From: Phoronis australis
Lineage: Eukaryota > Phoronida > Phoronidae
Direction: 5' to 3'
Length of the DNA stretch: 64,000 bases
NCBI GenBank assembly: GCA_002633005.1
Contig: NMRA01000642.1
Span: 25,874-89,873, forward strand
Shown here: piece after piece, positions 37,063 to 49,600 of the stretch
Layout of the letters: each line of letters starts with the position of its first letter
Position numbering within the stretch: position 1 is the stretch's first letter
Notes under the pieces: generated by a model
Seen by the model: only the letters and a program-made list of their open reading frames with translations
The model's database searches: none
Told to the model about the DNA's origin: nothing
Position numbers and translations under genes: made by a program

Positions 37063-37521
37063 TTAACGACTGCAATACAAGTAAATTTTGAAATAGACAA
37101 AACCACCATAATATTTGGTCTTCAAAATGAAAAGAATAGAATTTTGAATTGGTTTCTTTTACAAACTGAAATTTTCATTTTTAAAAGAAATTTGCTAACG
37201 TCAAACCTAATTTAAGATGTCTTAAACTTTTTTGAATGAGTGCTTTAATGTAGAAGTTAGTGCTTCGTTAAACACACGGAAATTTAATGATACAAGACAA
37301 TGGGAAGACTGGAAATGTGTTTTTGAAACATGAGGGGACCCAGAGAGTTGACCAGATGCCAGAACAGAAACTTAAGTAGTACTTTTTAACTTCGAAGTAA
37401 CGATGAAATGCTTTCTCGTTAATTTTATGCACAGCTCTGTACGTTGTTGTGTTGTGTTGTGCTGTGTGTATATTTGTATATGTATTTGTCTTTTGTAATA
37501 AATGTATTAATTGTGAAAAAA

Positions 37522-38836
37522 ATACCGTTGATATTTTTCATAATCTTTTATTCCTAAATATGGCAAATTAAAGATCTTCTGCTCTGAATTTGAGAACTGT
37601 CAATGGGTTTACATGTATCAAAATTGTATAGCAGCGGATTTAAGGGAGGGCCCTAAAATTCTCCCATATTTCATTTGGAACTTCAGGGTTGCAATCGCTT
37701 GACGGGCAAAATCCTGGCTAATACTCTGCCTTGGCCCCCTTAACTCAAAATCCTGGATCCGGCCCTGAGTTTATAAATCTCCAATAAGAGTTTCAAGACC
37801 AAGAATATTCTTGAGACTGCATGTCACACACCACTTCGTTTATTTAGTTTTGTGAATTCACGGCAGATCGCAAAAATGTAGTTTGTACTCTCACCTATGT
37901 CAAAGCATACTTTTAACTAAGACAATAATCAAAATTACTGTCTAAGTTAAGACCGAAGACCAATATCCGACTTCGTGTTCATGAAGCGGTATATTCCGAA
38001 TTCTCGTCTTGGGCAGAAATTAAGAAAGATTTTGACATTTTGGTTTTAATGTAGAATTTCTTGATCTTATTTCTCAACTAAGTTTTCATGAAACGAGTCC
38101 CTGTGTATAACACGTCTTGGTTATTTAGAAAAGTGTGTGGTCTTCAGTTGCTTGTGGAAATAAATAAATTCGACACAATACATCTTCTTGTCTTGTGTAT
38201 CTACACTAGGACTGAAGTGGGCAATTCTCTTTCAAAATTGTAGTCGCACCGCCTATGCGGTCTTTCAGCTTTACCCGTGTGCTATGGCTTAGGTTAGTTT
38301 ACCTCCTTTATACAGTAGTTATCAAATGTCTAGTATTGGGTATGTTAATTATCAATTAGTAACCGTCAACATTATTGACATAAAATGGACATTAATCAGC
38401 CTGCGAGTTGTTAAAGGGACTGTCTCGCAATTTTTTCAACTTGTAAGAGTTACATATATAAATTATTCCAGAAATAAATCATCTTGCATTGAACTGAAAT
38501 AGAGTTTTGTGAACAAATACATCATTTTTGGGTTTTTGGATTGTCTTCGTTGCGTTATTAAAGTTTTGAGGTGTGCCTAAATCGCAATATATTCAAACTT
38601 CTACACTTTGGAAAAAGAAGGTGGAAAACGGTTTACCCATCTACCATTTTAATAAATCACTAACATGACATTGAACTTTTGAAAACATTGGCCACAAGAC
38701 AACCTGCGAGATTAGGTGTGAAAACGAGGAACAACCTCTCTTGCCATTCAACCAGTCCCCGTGTCACTCACAAGGGGCGGATCCAGGATTTTGACTTGGG
38801 GGGGGGGCAAGGCACAGGAATAACCAGAATTTCGCC
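37522..38836. repeat. 1.3-kb direct repeat, copy A' (3' of LINE)
   Basis: Begins directly after the A-rich LINE 3' end (TGTGAAAAAA) with ATACCGTTGATATTTTTC and runs to AGAATTTCGCC at 38836. Unique sequence (ACATGCGCGCCCAACC) then continues without a break. It is the counterpart of 30344-31691. Confidence 0.88.
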
Positions 38837-40555
38837 ACATGCGCGCCCAACCTATGGTGTAGGGATGCAGGGGTCTCAAATCTTTGGGTTTGTGAACGTT
38901 ATTACAAAAAAGCGGTAAACGGGTTTGTTCGGACTGTGTTGTGTGTACCGATGTATTGTACTGCCTTCTGCTTAGTTGACATTGCTACAAAACAGACCGT
39001 TGTAATATATCCTGGTTTATCACGGCGCACCACCAACTGTATTTTAATGAGTGGGCCCTCTCCCAGAATAAATAAAACCACCTGAGGTTATTGAAAATCT
39101 GAAACTCACAGGGCATGAATTGGAAGCGATAAACCTGCATAAGAAAATCTTACACCTGTTTAGAGCCAAAGGGACTAACGTTAGTTTCTCATTTGCTTTA
39201 ATTGTCATTAAAGGATTTATGAATGCGCATTCAGTAGACGAGCGGCAGCTTAGTTAAGACGTACACGAATTGTTTGCACGAATACGTTTGGAGTCTTGGA
39301 AATGGTTTGTATCTGGTAGTGGTCCAGTTGATTAAATGTGTCACCAGTGGTTTAACTTACACATGTAGTTGAATAGTCTTAGATTTCACGTTTTTCATTT
39401 TGGTTCTTTGCTTAGAGGTCACCGTTACAGTCTCTTAAGCAACAGCATCTATGAGAGGCAAGAAATTGAAAGCTATGTAAGTGTATTTGGTTTTTGAAAA
39501 GTCAGCTCAAATTGTCTTGAAAGCGGATTAACCTTGTTGCAGAGTGGCAGTTCTATGGTTCAAAGGGACGATATCGATGATACGACCGAAACACGCATTT
39601 TTAGAGTTATTGTTGGGCGAATTATAGTTCTTGAAGTTATAACTTCTGATCACAGTTTTAAAACATCAAAATCCATTGTTTTCTTGTGACTTTCTTATAA
39701 ATCCATAGTTGTCTGCCAGTTAAAGACACTGTTTTCGCATTATTTTGGTTAAAACTTCACAGAGCCTATAGTAATCCAAGTTAGTTCCGTCGAAACTTAA
39801 GCCCAGATAATGTTCATTTAACATAACTCCAAAGATTTCCAAACTTATCAGAATTTAATTTGAATATTCTAGTTCATTTATTGTTTTTAGCGGTGCAACA
39901 CCGCTTTAAATAGCCACTGAAGTGTGTGACAGTTGCTTCATGCATTATGTGTACTCACTCAACTGCCGCAAACTGCATTGGATTCATCGCGGAAACTTCC
40001 ATTGAAAAAATACACTAATTGTAAAATAAAAAAGGCGAAGAGGGTTGAGAGTTACGGACTGTTAATATTTTATCTTAGTGATATCTTTCGACTGATCAGA
40101 TCCACTCGGTGTTCTAAATTGATGAATGTAACGAAAACTTATATTTAATTTCGCTTAAAGTACTGTGGCACTTATCCGAAGGGGGGGGGGTAGTTGTGTT
40201 TTAGAAGCGCAAGCTGGACGGAATTGGATGTCCCATTCCACCCCTAAAGGCTCTTGTCGCGGATTGAAAACACAAAAGGTCTACGGCGACACACGGTTGC
40301 GTTGTTGTTTGAAAAAGATTTGAGCCTCCCACAAATCATGCTTAGACTCGTTGTATTTATAACATCTATCATTAGACCTAGTTAATAAAATTTAGCCTCT
40401 GTTTCGGGGTTTTTAGAAATCCAGCCGTTAATTTCATATCGGCAATTTCTAAGGAGGTAATAATCTCTTGAGTCACCTCAAACGAGATTTGGAACTCACT
40501 TCCGTCAAGTAACATGGGTTTGAAACCTGTTTAACATGGCAGAAGTGAATTCCAT

Positions 40556-40562
40556 GCACACG

Positions 40563-40617
<55 letters not shown>

Positions 40618-40650
40618 ANACACACACGCACACGCACACACACACACACA
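40556..40650. repeat. (CA)n microsatellite
   Basis: About 90 bp of CA dinucleotides with a few interruptions (CGCACG, AAAC) and one N at 40619. The overlapping reading frames made only of Cys-Val or Thr-His are artefacts. Confidence 0.95.
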
Positions 40651-42357
40651 AAGGACATCACAAATCGGTGGAGACATACTGTATGTGTGAATACGGTTGT
40701 AATATTTCACAGCGCGCCCCTCACCAAAAATTTGTCGGAAGAATATCGCGAAAAACGAGATCACTCAACAACACGCTTGATTATGAAAGTGAAAAGAAAT
40801 TTCGATAGTGTGTTCGGGGGCTAAGCGAGGCAGTGTATACAGTAGTTAGACTCTAGTCCTTATAAATTGTAATTTGGGTAGGCCTCTTTGGTACCGGCTT
40901 GAGGTAGTCATTACTAATAGAATCATGTTGCTTGTGTTTGAGAATATATTGGGAATTTGAAACGCCCCCTAATTAGGTCTGTAGATACACTTTCTTCAAG
41001 ATAAAGTCTCCGATTACATTGCTGCATTTCTGCTTAGCGACCGAAAAATCAGCTGAGATTTCAGGTAACTCTCGAACAATCAAGACGATTTTGGAATATG
41101 TATGTAACTTGCTTTCAGAATCTCGTGCCGGCTTATGTCCAGCACTGGCAGGAGATTGGTGGTTTGGGACTGAAAATGTCAAATAAGCGTTTATCACCAC
41201 CTTTTCTATTTTTGGGTGAAAGTTAAAGGGTCGAAAGAACGAGGCAGAATCAAATATCCAAGTTCATGTGTAGTAGTTTTGATGTGTACTGACTCACATC
41301 TTCCATCTTGTTCATAAAGTTTTAAATATAGTTGGAAAAAGGCAACAAGTCCAATGATGTGTGCTGTGGCAATCAAAACCCAGTGAGAACTGTGCAGTGT
41401 CCGCTAGGCAAGCGCGACCCAGATTCTTCTTGATTTTTTACACTCGCGACCCGGTGTGAGCCGGTCCAACGACATTAAACTGAGTTGAGCTGCCTCAAGG
41501 ATGCAATACAAACTCAGGTTTAAAGTTATTATTTCCAAGTCTTCTACTTAATTACTAACATTGTCAGATTTTCAGCGCATCATTTGTAATGTGAAATATC
41601 ACTGTGACTTCACAATGACAAGTTTTCTTTTCAACGAGTAAAAGCCGCGAAAAACGTCATTTTGCTATCTATTTTTAAATCAAAATTCGTCAAATGGCAC
41701 ACTTTACCTAGTCAGGTCGCTAAGTGTCGCAAGTGTAAAAAGGTACTGAGAGACTGAGACACGTTTGCCTCTTTTAGCGTACACTAACAAAATGGCGATA
41801 CAAAGACTGATTGAAGTGACTGTTCGGTGAAGTTGGGATGATAAATCATGGGAAATACTGTGCACCTGTATTCGCTCCATAACCGGACATTTCTCCTCGT
41901 GCCTGCTTCGCTAGTGTCTCAAGGTTTAGGAAACGCAACCCGTCTCCGCACTAATCCGTTTTCATTTGAAAACACAACTTCTTCACTGCTTTCCAAGAAG
42001 TTCTCCGTTGACATTCATGTACATATTCGTTACACTATCAAGAATTTTCCGTCCACACGAATACATGAGCGCTCCTGACGGCAGCTTTTTTGGAAAACTG
42101 GGGAACTGCAGGTCTAAACAAATAGGAAAATATGGTCTCAATGATTCGTGTGGCACTTTCACAAAGTTGTGTTTTGGGTTGAGGACAAGTGAATCCGGAA
42201 GCCCTATTCCTGAATGGATTGGTGTAGAGATGGCCTTAAATTTGCACTTCAGTACACTTTACTTTATCCTTTCTTATTCACAGGTAGTCCTAAAGACGTT
42301 CATTGTCATTCTCTCCTTGGCATCTATCAGTCTCTGCGCAAGGTAAAACTGCCTCCT

Positions 42358-42484
42358 GTTCAGTGACGCTAGGACCTCGCGAAAAAGCAAGAATTCGCAA
42401 GATTACGTGCGATATTGCCGTGTATTTTAAATGAGAGCACTTGACTCTGGCTAGGTTTTAGCTAGGTCCTAGCGTCTACTGAAC
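42358..42484. mobile_element. 127-bp inverted-repeat element (tiny MITE)
   Basis: The left end GTTCAGTGACGCTAGGACCT and the reverse complement of the right end (GTTCAGTAGACGCTAGGACC) match over about 20 bp with a one-base gap. The interior has no ORF. Confidence 0.65.
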
Positions 42485-43299
42485 GCACGCCTGGTTTTGT
42501 TAGCTACTCTGGATATGACTTATTTTGGAGTCAAATATTTTCACAAGTGTTATCCGCCGTTTAAACTGCCCAGTTAACGCTGCCTTCGGTCCTGTTTATC
42601 TAATTTCGAAAATCGAATCAGGTCTTTTACTTTGGCGGCAGCAGGAAAGAAAAGTTCGTTACAACCCCTCATGTTGCCGAATAGCACAACGAAAACATTC
42701 GGTTACTGTTAGAACAGAGTTTGATGGAGAGAGACAAGTTTGGAGCAGTGTGAACCTCCAAGGGGTCACGCGTTACGTTGGAGGCACACCTGAAGCTAAG
42801 AGTGCAGGATATCAGCACTCCCTGTTTCCATGATTAATTGTTTTCAACCTAGCATATATTTGGGATGTTTCAGAGTAGGCTGATAGCACATAATATTGTA
42901 TATACTTGCATAGATACGTGTATCATACTAAATGCTCTAAATGTTGCAGGAACAATCTACTTTATTCAGATATGGTGAGCCTTGTGATTCTTTTCATTCG
43001 TCAAAATTCTCCTTCGCACCGTTTTTGAACCTGATATGCGAGTCTAATCATTATAAACAATTGTGACACCGATATCATAAATAACACATACAATATCCTC
43101 TATTCATTGCTGTAACAACACCTACACTGTACACGCTAAAACTGAAGTCTCATTTCTCTCAATTGCCCATGGTCGGCCCAGCTGCTTACGAGTCACGAAC
43201 CGACACGTCGGGCAAATCACGACAAGAATGATGATTGATTTGGTAATGCACAAGCATAACTCACTGACATAGTGTAAGCACAAATGAAATACTAGAGAC

Positions 43300-43395
43300 C
43301 CGACTTAAAGGACAAGAAGTAGGGTTCAGTGGGATTTAAGCCTACGACCTTGTTATTAGGAGGCAGACATTCAACCCACTATTGGCTACCCTGCT
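43300..43395 (-). mobile_element. tRNA-derived SINE fragment
   Basis: On the minus strand GGGTAGCCAATAGTGGGTTG resembles a tRNA A-box region, and AAGGTCGTAGGCTTAAATCC, about 45 bases on, resembles a B box. A body follows that does not match the SINE at 32018. The call rests on spacing and box similarity only. Confidence 0.4.
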
Positions 43396-46300
43396 CGTTC
43401 ATTCTGGCACATTGATGTGCTGGTCAAATACACAACGTACGGACAACTCGGGTTGATTCGCACCATGTAACAAAAACTTCGTACACTTTAGGAAACTATG
43501 ATCCGGTTTCTGCAAATCTGTCATTTCTAAATCTACTTTGCTAAATGTAGATGAACATGGAATACATTCAGCGATTGTAGACGCAAGAGTGTTTGTGTTT
43601 TACCGTTTGAGACAGCTGCACTCAAACGACAAGTTACCCCCTCCATTGTCGGGTCATTAGTCTTTTACTTAATGAAACTAAGCTTGACTTCAACCGATTT
43701 TTAATATTATTTATTTTCATAAAAGTAAAATATAAAGCCTCAAAAATTGTATACATGTTATGACTGTAAGATCTACCCATCTAATAAACTGCCTTACTGC
43801 TTAACCGCGAGACTTTTGAAATTTTGGAAATGACATAAATTCGTGCAAATACATGTACCGCTCCACAATCTTAGGTTAAGAAGAATTCATTGAGCACGTA
43901 CAACCTACACGTTTACATAATACTCGTCTTCATCGTTCATATCCCAGTTTAAACCAAACATTTTTAGGGTGAGACTCGTTCCATCCAACGGGACGAACTT
44001 GAACGAGATGACATCGTGAAAGGTTGATGAAACTAAACGGACAAATGAATACGTTGACGTCCAGCTCATTGACATACATTATATATATATATATAATATT
44101 TATATAACGGAAACAGCATGTCAAAGTGGTACCGAAAAAATGCTTGCACAAGTAACATTGACAGCTTCTCTTCCAAAACCATCCGGTCATCTTAGAAACA
44201 CGTTTTGTAATTCCACAATGTCATTGGCAATTGTGCAACCAAACAAACCTGCAGTGGATATGAGTGCTTGCGAAGCATTAGAAATATAGCCGTTGGCAAT
44301 TTTATCCTGAAACCAAATTTGCTCTAATATAACCACCTGGCGTATCGGCATTATTAACAATAAATTAACTTAGTAATTACGGATATTGGTTCCTCGAGGA
44401 CATCCAATTGATAATTATTTATGTTCTGATTTGTTTACTTTAATCTTCACTCGTTGATCTAAAGGTGGCTATCTCACGGTCCTTGAATTCGATATCGCTC
44501 ACTTGACGGCGCTACGACCAATTCAGATGCTGGTCAGAGTTGTCGTTTGCTACCGTGACCGGTAACAACACGGCATTTACTTGGGTCTGTTTCAGTTTTT
44601 GCAAATGTAGGTGTAAACAGCTACCATGCCATTAAAGCAAGTTAATAAATGTAAGTAGCCCATTCACTATTAATTATTTCGCATGAATTAATGAGAATTG
44701 GATGGAAAACCCTAGGGATTGTTGGTACCAGCTCGGTAGTCGTAGCATATGGGTCAGCATTGCCTATTGGCCTACGTACGTTGATTTTGTGTTAGAATGG
44801 TGTAAAACTATGAGCCTTCAACTAACTGGAGAATGATTTGATATGCTACACTTTTCATGAAAGTATTATTTTTGGTTTGTCTTGAGCGGTGAATGACTGT
44901 TCTTCCGGACATACGTCCAACTGTATCTGTACTGGGCCGAGAGGTGGCGCGTTATCTTATGAGGAAGGTGAGGACAGAAAGCGATCAAGTCAATAGATCT
45001 TGCGATGGCTGTGTGTTGCTGTCTTTGTCAAAGAAGTGCCAACGCCGTTTGACTACTTCCTAACCGCTCCTGTTCTAAAACCAATGTGCTGTTAGTGATT
45101 GCAAATGTGTTCCGAAACCTCCAGCTTTCTCGTTGCACAAAGGCTATAAGGGGGTCGCGTAGGAGCCAAAGTCAAACATTTCCTAATTTAGGGCTGAGCA
45201 AAAATAACTATTGACCCAATGAATCGATTGCATGCTCTGAGACTTTAGGACAATCCCAATTTAACGAGCGTCGATTGTTTATGTAAAACTTTCTTTAAAA
45301 AATGACGTTTCCCTTCTCCCCCTGAGTCAACAGTAAGGTGGTCCAAAACGATAAGGTTAGGGGATACAATTTCGTGAACTGGGTTAATAATGAAATATGC
45401 GACACGCAGTCATGGTGTGTTGACGTCAAAAGGTAATTTTAGCACCTTCGTCCTTTGTCTAATGCCAAATAAAAGAGCTAAACTTGCAGTTATGGAATGG
45501 AACTAGCTCAGCTGAATTGATGCAAAATGCATATTTTTTTCTTGGTGACATGGTCCTATAAGATGAATAATATGGTTCTGTAAGCCAACACACTTGGCAC
45601 AGTTTTCAGAAAATGCCCAAACGCCATGGGAAAGCGTGTTACCCCGTTTCTTTACAAGTGCAGTGTTGTGCTGTTATGCTCAAGGGTATTCCGGATACGA
45701 AGCGTCGTGAAAAAGAAGCAATGTACCACAGGTGTGCTTCGACAGTGTCTAGGAAGAAATGCAGTCTCCAGAAATACAATCTCTTTATTTATCACTTTGA
45801 CCACATTGAATTCATCAATTGCTAATGAACGTAATAAACGCAAAGAAGTATTAGGCCCATCGCCTAAGTTTGGTGATATTTCACCGAAAGAATCCTTACT
45901 TATAGTACTTCAAACCGTTATGAACAACCTTCTCTCACATCGACCCGGCGTTAGACATTTATTCTTGACACGGATACAACCGACCTTTCCAATCTACTGC
46001 TGCCGGCGGTTATTTGTTTCTTGTTTTCTCGCTGTGACGCAAAATGTGTCGCGGAAAAACTACATCAAGTATCAGTTGATGTGCCTGGATTTGATTAATT
46101 AAATGGTGCAAAATCTTGTGTTACTAAATCATAATTGTTACTTCCAATACAACAAAAACCACATCAACTTGTTTGATGAAGTTTTTAAAACCGAGGCTAT
46201 TCCTCAACAAAAACGCGCCTTACACTAATTGGCCAAACTTCAAGTATTTGTCATAGACTTGGACCTCAGCCAACGGGTAGCGCACTCTCCCGGTGAACGT

Positions 46301-46618
46301 TGGTAACATGTCCGCCAGGTTCGTCTGCTAGTCTGTGTGCTCAAAGAGTTATGGAAGACTTGCTTGCGATAAAGTGGTTTAGTCAACATAAAAGATGTTT
46401 CAACGAGTCAGTTTTAACAGTGACGTATGAACTGTGAGTTTAAATGGGACTATAAGCCCTAAAACACGTACATGTACGCACTACCACACTGAACAAAATG
46501 GCAGCGTTGGTTGAGTATACGTCCTTGGCGTTAACGGCGTGGTTCTAAGGGCCACCGTTAGTTTGAACAGTCTGCTCAATTGTCAACATAAATTAAACCA
46601 TTTTAATAACTGTTCCAG

Positions 46619-49600
46619 TGTTCACAAACGAGAGGTTTCGAAGGAGGAGGCATTTAAAGCGTATGACAAAAACAGCGACGGAGTGATTTCTGCTGATGAA
46701 GTAGCGACAACACTCACCCTCTTCGGGAAGATGGACAACGCCAACAGATCATCAGAGATTATTTTTAAGGATGATGTCAACGGTGATGGAGTTGTGTCCT
46801 TGTCGGAGTTCAACGTTACTTACGTCATTTTGAACAAGTATGTAGTTAGAAGCTTCAGTCAACTGTTTTTGTAGAAGACAACGAACGTAGAGAGGGACTA
46901 AGTTATAAAATGTTTAACTTGACTCTCACGTAACAACCTTACTTTCTCATATCTGCAGGGAGCTGCGCGCTTTTAAAAATTAGCCACTCAAGAGACACGT
47001 GGGGCGAGGAATCTTGGGTTATGGAAGAAACATATAATTTTGTCCCAGTTTTAGCTCCATCGGGCAATTATTTTTGGTGGTGGCCATTTCGTTGGTGATA
47101 AGTGACAAGGATTTTTACTCGCTTAATTGCCGTCTTTTTCACCCTTGCAATTTATTGCAATGTCACAAACCAATGAGCGTGACAATAATGGACTCTTTTT
47201 TAATGTTTATTACGAAATCTTCAGAATACAATGAATATACATAACCCAGAAAATGCCAAGAAGCATTAGATCTGGGTAAAAAAATACAAAGTAGTCTCTA
47301 TACAATTATTATATACGAATACATAAATAAAAAGAAGCGATGTTAAGAATACAATGATATATGACAACGAATGAAAATAATTCATTTTCATACAGATGTA
47401 TAAAATTCTATCCACTCACACAAAGAGATTTAATGTTATAAAGAATTTCTGATACTATTTCAAATAAAACCTATTTTCGTTTGAGTTAAGTTCTGGACAT
47501 CCATATAGAAAGAAATTAATTTTGTTGTACAATTGCGGAATTTCGGAATATTTTTTATAAACATTGGGGTATTGTTCGAGTGCCTGGAAGAGCTGTGCCC
47601 TTTCCTCCTTGCATACCTCACAAGCAAAGAAAATATGAGAATATGTCTGGGTATCTCCACAGGAATACAGAGGCGAAATATTATTAAAATTATGTCTAAA
47701 TTTCTCGTTGTTTAGGAATAGATCACATCTTGATCTGTATAGGGTTATTTCATGGTTGCGGGGAAGTTGGAATGAGGTCAATGGGACTGGCAAGTCTGGA
47801 GTAGTGGTATGCATTTTAAAGTTATTTTTGAGAGTGACGATTGAAGTGCTTTCTTTTATTTTGAATGGTAAGGAATTCCAGTTGTCAATACATGTTAATA
47901 TCGTTGATCTTCTGAAGGCTTGACTGATGGAGGCTGGAATAGTATACACATTGCTTTGCCGGAGTCCTGGTCTCGTGCTTGGTCTTTTGTAGGAGTCAAA
48001 GAGGATTTTGTTAGAATAATTTTTTTATGTTGGTTAAGACTTTGAATGTATACATGGACAGGTGGAGTTTACGACGGGTTGCTAGTTTGATCCAGTGAAG
48101 ACTATTTAGAACCTTGATTGTGTTGGACCCTTTGTATGCACCGGTTATGGCTAAAGCTGCTTGGTATTGTAGTCTTTCTAATTGAAGAAATATACCAGCG
48201 TTTGCCGATTGGTAGATTATGTCCCAGTAATCTAGATGTGGAAGTACAAAAGACTTGAACAGAGTTTCAAGATGCATGGACTTGAGGTGACGAGAGGTAA
48301 TTCTAATTGGATTGATTAATTTTTGTACTTTTTGAACGAGTTCGCGACAATGAGGAGTAAATGTAAGCTTATGGTCGAGTAGCAAGCCAAGATGTTTGTG
48401 CGTGAACTTATTGAGGATAACTTCCCCATTGAGTGATAATTCCAGTGTTGGATTTGTTTGGAAATGAGTATTATTAGACTTAGAAAATTTAAGATCAACA
48501 CTCTTTTCAGGTTTAAATTTCATCTTCTATTTGTGAGACCAGTCATAGAGTTTGTTAAGGTCCGTTTGAACATGTAAGGAGTCATGGGGATGCTCTTTTG
48601 AGAATGGGTGGAAAATTGCAGTGTCATCAGCACATAAGAATGTTTTAGAGCTTATCGTGTGTGGAAGGTCATTGATGTACAGTAAAAAGAGTAAGGGGCC
48701 TAGTACGCTACCCTGTGGTACTCCAGCATTTACGAAATCTGGCGTAGATGAAGGTGATAAGACACCCTCAATTCGGACTTTGTAAGTTCGATTTTTCAGA
48801 TATGATTTAAAAAGTAAGAAGAGAGTGCCTGAGAAACCGTAAGATTGTAATTTATGTAGAATGAGGTCATGGGGAACGACATCAAAAGCTGACGCAATGT
48901 CTAAAAATACGCAACTTACGTTGTAGGCTTCCTCAAACTGGAGGTGGATGTCGTGTAAAATTTATGTAAGTTGCGACACAGTGCTGTTACCAGGCATGAA
49001 TCCAAATTGGCGACGATATATGAGGTTTTGTGAAGAGAGGTGGTCAAACATGTGCTGAGAAATGATTTTTTTCTAAAAATTTGGATAAGGTGTTAAGTAG
49101 AGTTATGGGGCGATAGTTGGCAATGTCTGTTTTGGAGTTCTTTTTTGTATTGGTATCATAACGCCAAGCTTCCAGTTCGAAGGAAATTTTCCAGATTGTA
49201 GTATTTTGTTGTATAATCTTGTCAGAGGAAGTGTAAGCTCTCTTGCTATTATGTTGATCATTTTATTGGTTATGAGATTGGTACCGTTGTTTTTGTTTTC
49301 GTCAATGTTTTCTAGTAGTTTTCTGACTTCAGACGGTTGAGCTTCTATGTAAGAGAGGTGTTATAATGTTCTGTTTGGGAATTCTGGATAGTTTATTGTT
49401 GGTGCAATGTGACTCTTGGCAGTGAAGTAGTCAAGAAATAAGATAATGGACTCTGCGCGTGCGTATTACTGGGATTGTTATGGGAAGTTATTGACAGTAA
49501 CCGGTTTACTAATATGAGAAGGAATTCTTTAATATAATAGGAGAAATTACATGTTAATATTTTGATGACCTTTCCAATAATTGACCTCTTCTGGTGCATT

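Larger units (their letters stand above)
31693..37521 (+). mobile_element. L1/Tx1-type non-LTR retrotransposon (LINE), decayed
   Basis: About 5.8 kb with the layout ORF1 (31741-32802, split by a SINE), spacer (32803-33600), and ORF2 with an apurinic-type endonuclease (33601-34658), reverse transcriptase (about 34880-36115) and a C-terminal CCHC region (36275-37062). The 3' end is A-rich (ATTGTGAAAAAA). Multiple stops and frameshifts make it non-autonomous. The long ORF2 with a TGFIKGR block and the C-terminal CxxC...HxxxC finger fits the L1/Tx1 group. The 5' end abuts an N, so it may be incomplete. Confidence 0.85.
38837..46618. other. 7.8-kb stretch without a recognised gene
   Basis: I see no convincing exon. 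It contains a (CA)n microsatellite, a 127-bp MITE, a SINE-like fragment near 43300-43400 and a short (AT)n run at about 44078-44095. The upstream exon or exons of the EF-hand gene starting at 46619 should lie here or further upstream, but I could not identify them. Open frames such as 42525-42833 and 45613-46102 have no recognisable domain. Confidence 0.5.

Noticed and set aside
30344-38836. Direct repeats as LTRs of an LTR or Penelope-type element
   Set aside because: The enclosed ORF2 has an apurinic endonuclease and L1-type RT with an A-rich 3' end, and there is no integrase, GIY-YIG or primer site.
40473-40808. ORFs through the CA repeat
   Set aside because: Translations are simple dipeptide repeats from a microsatellite.
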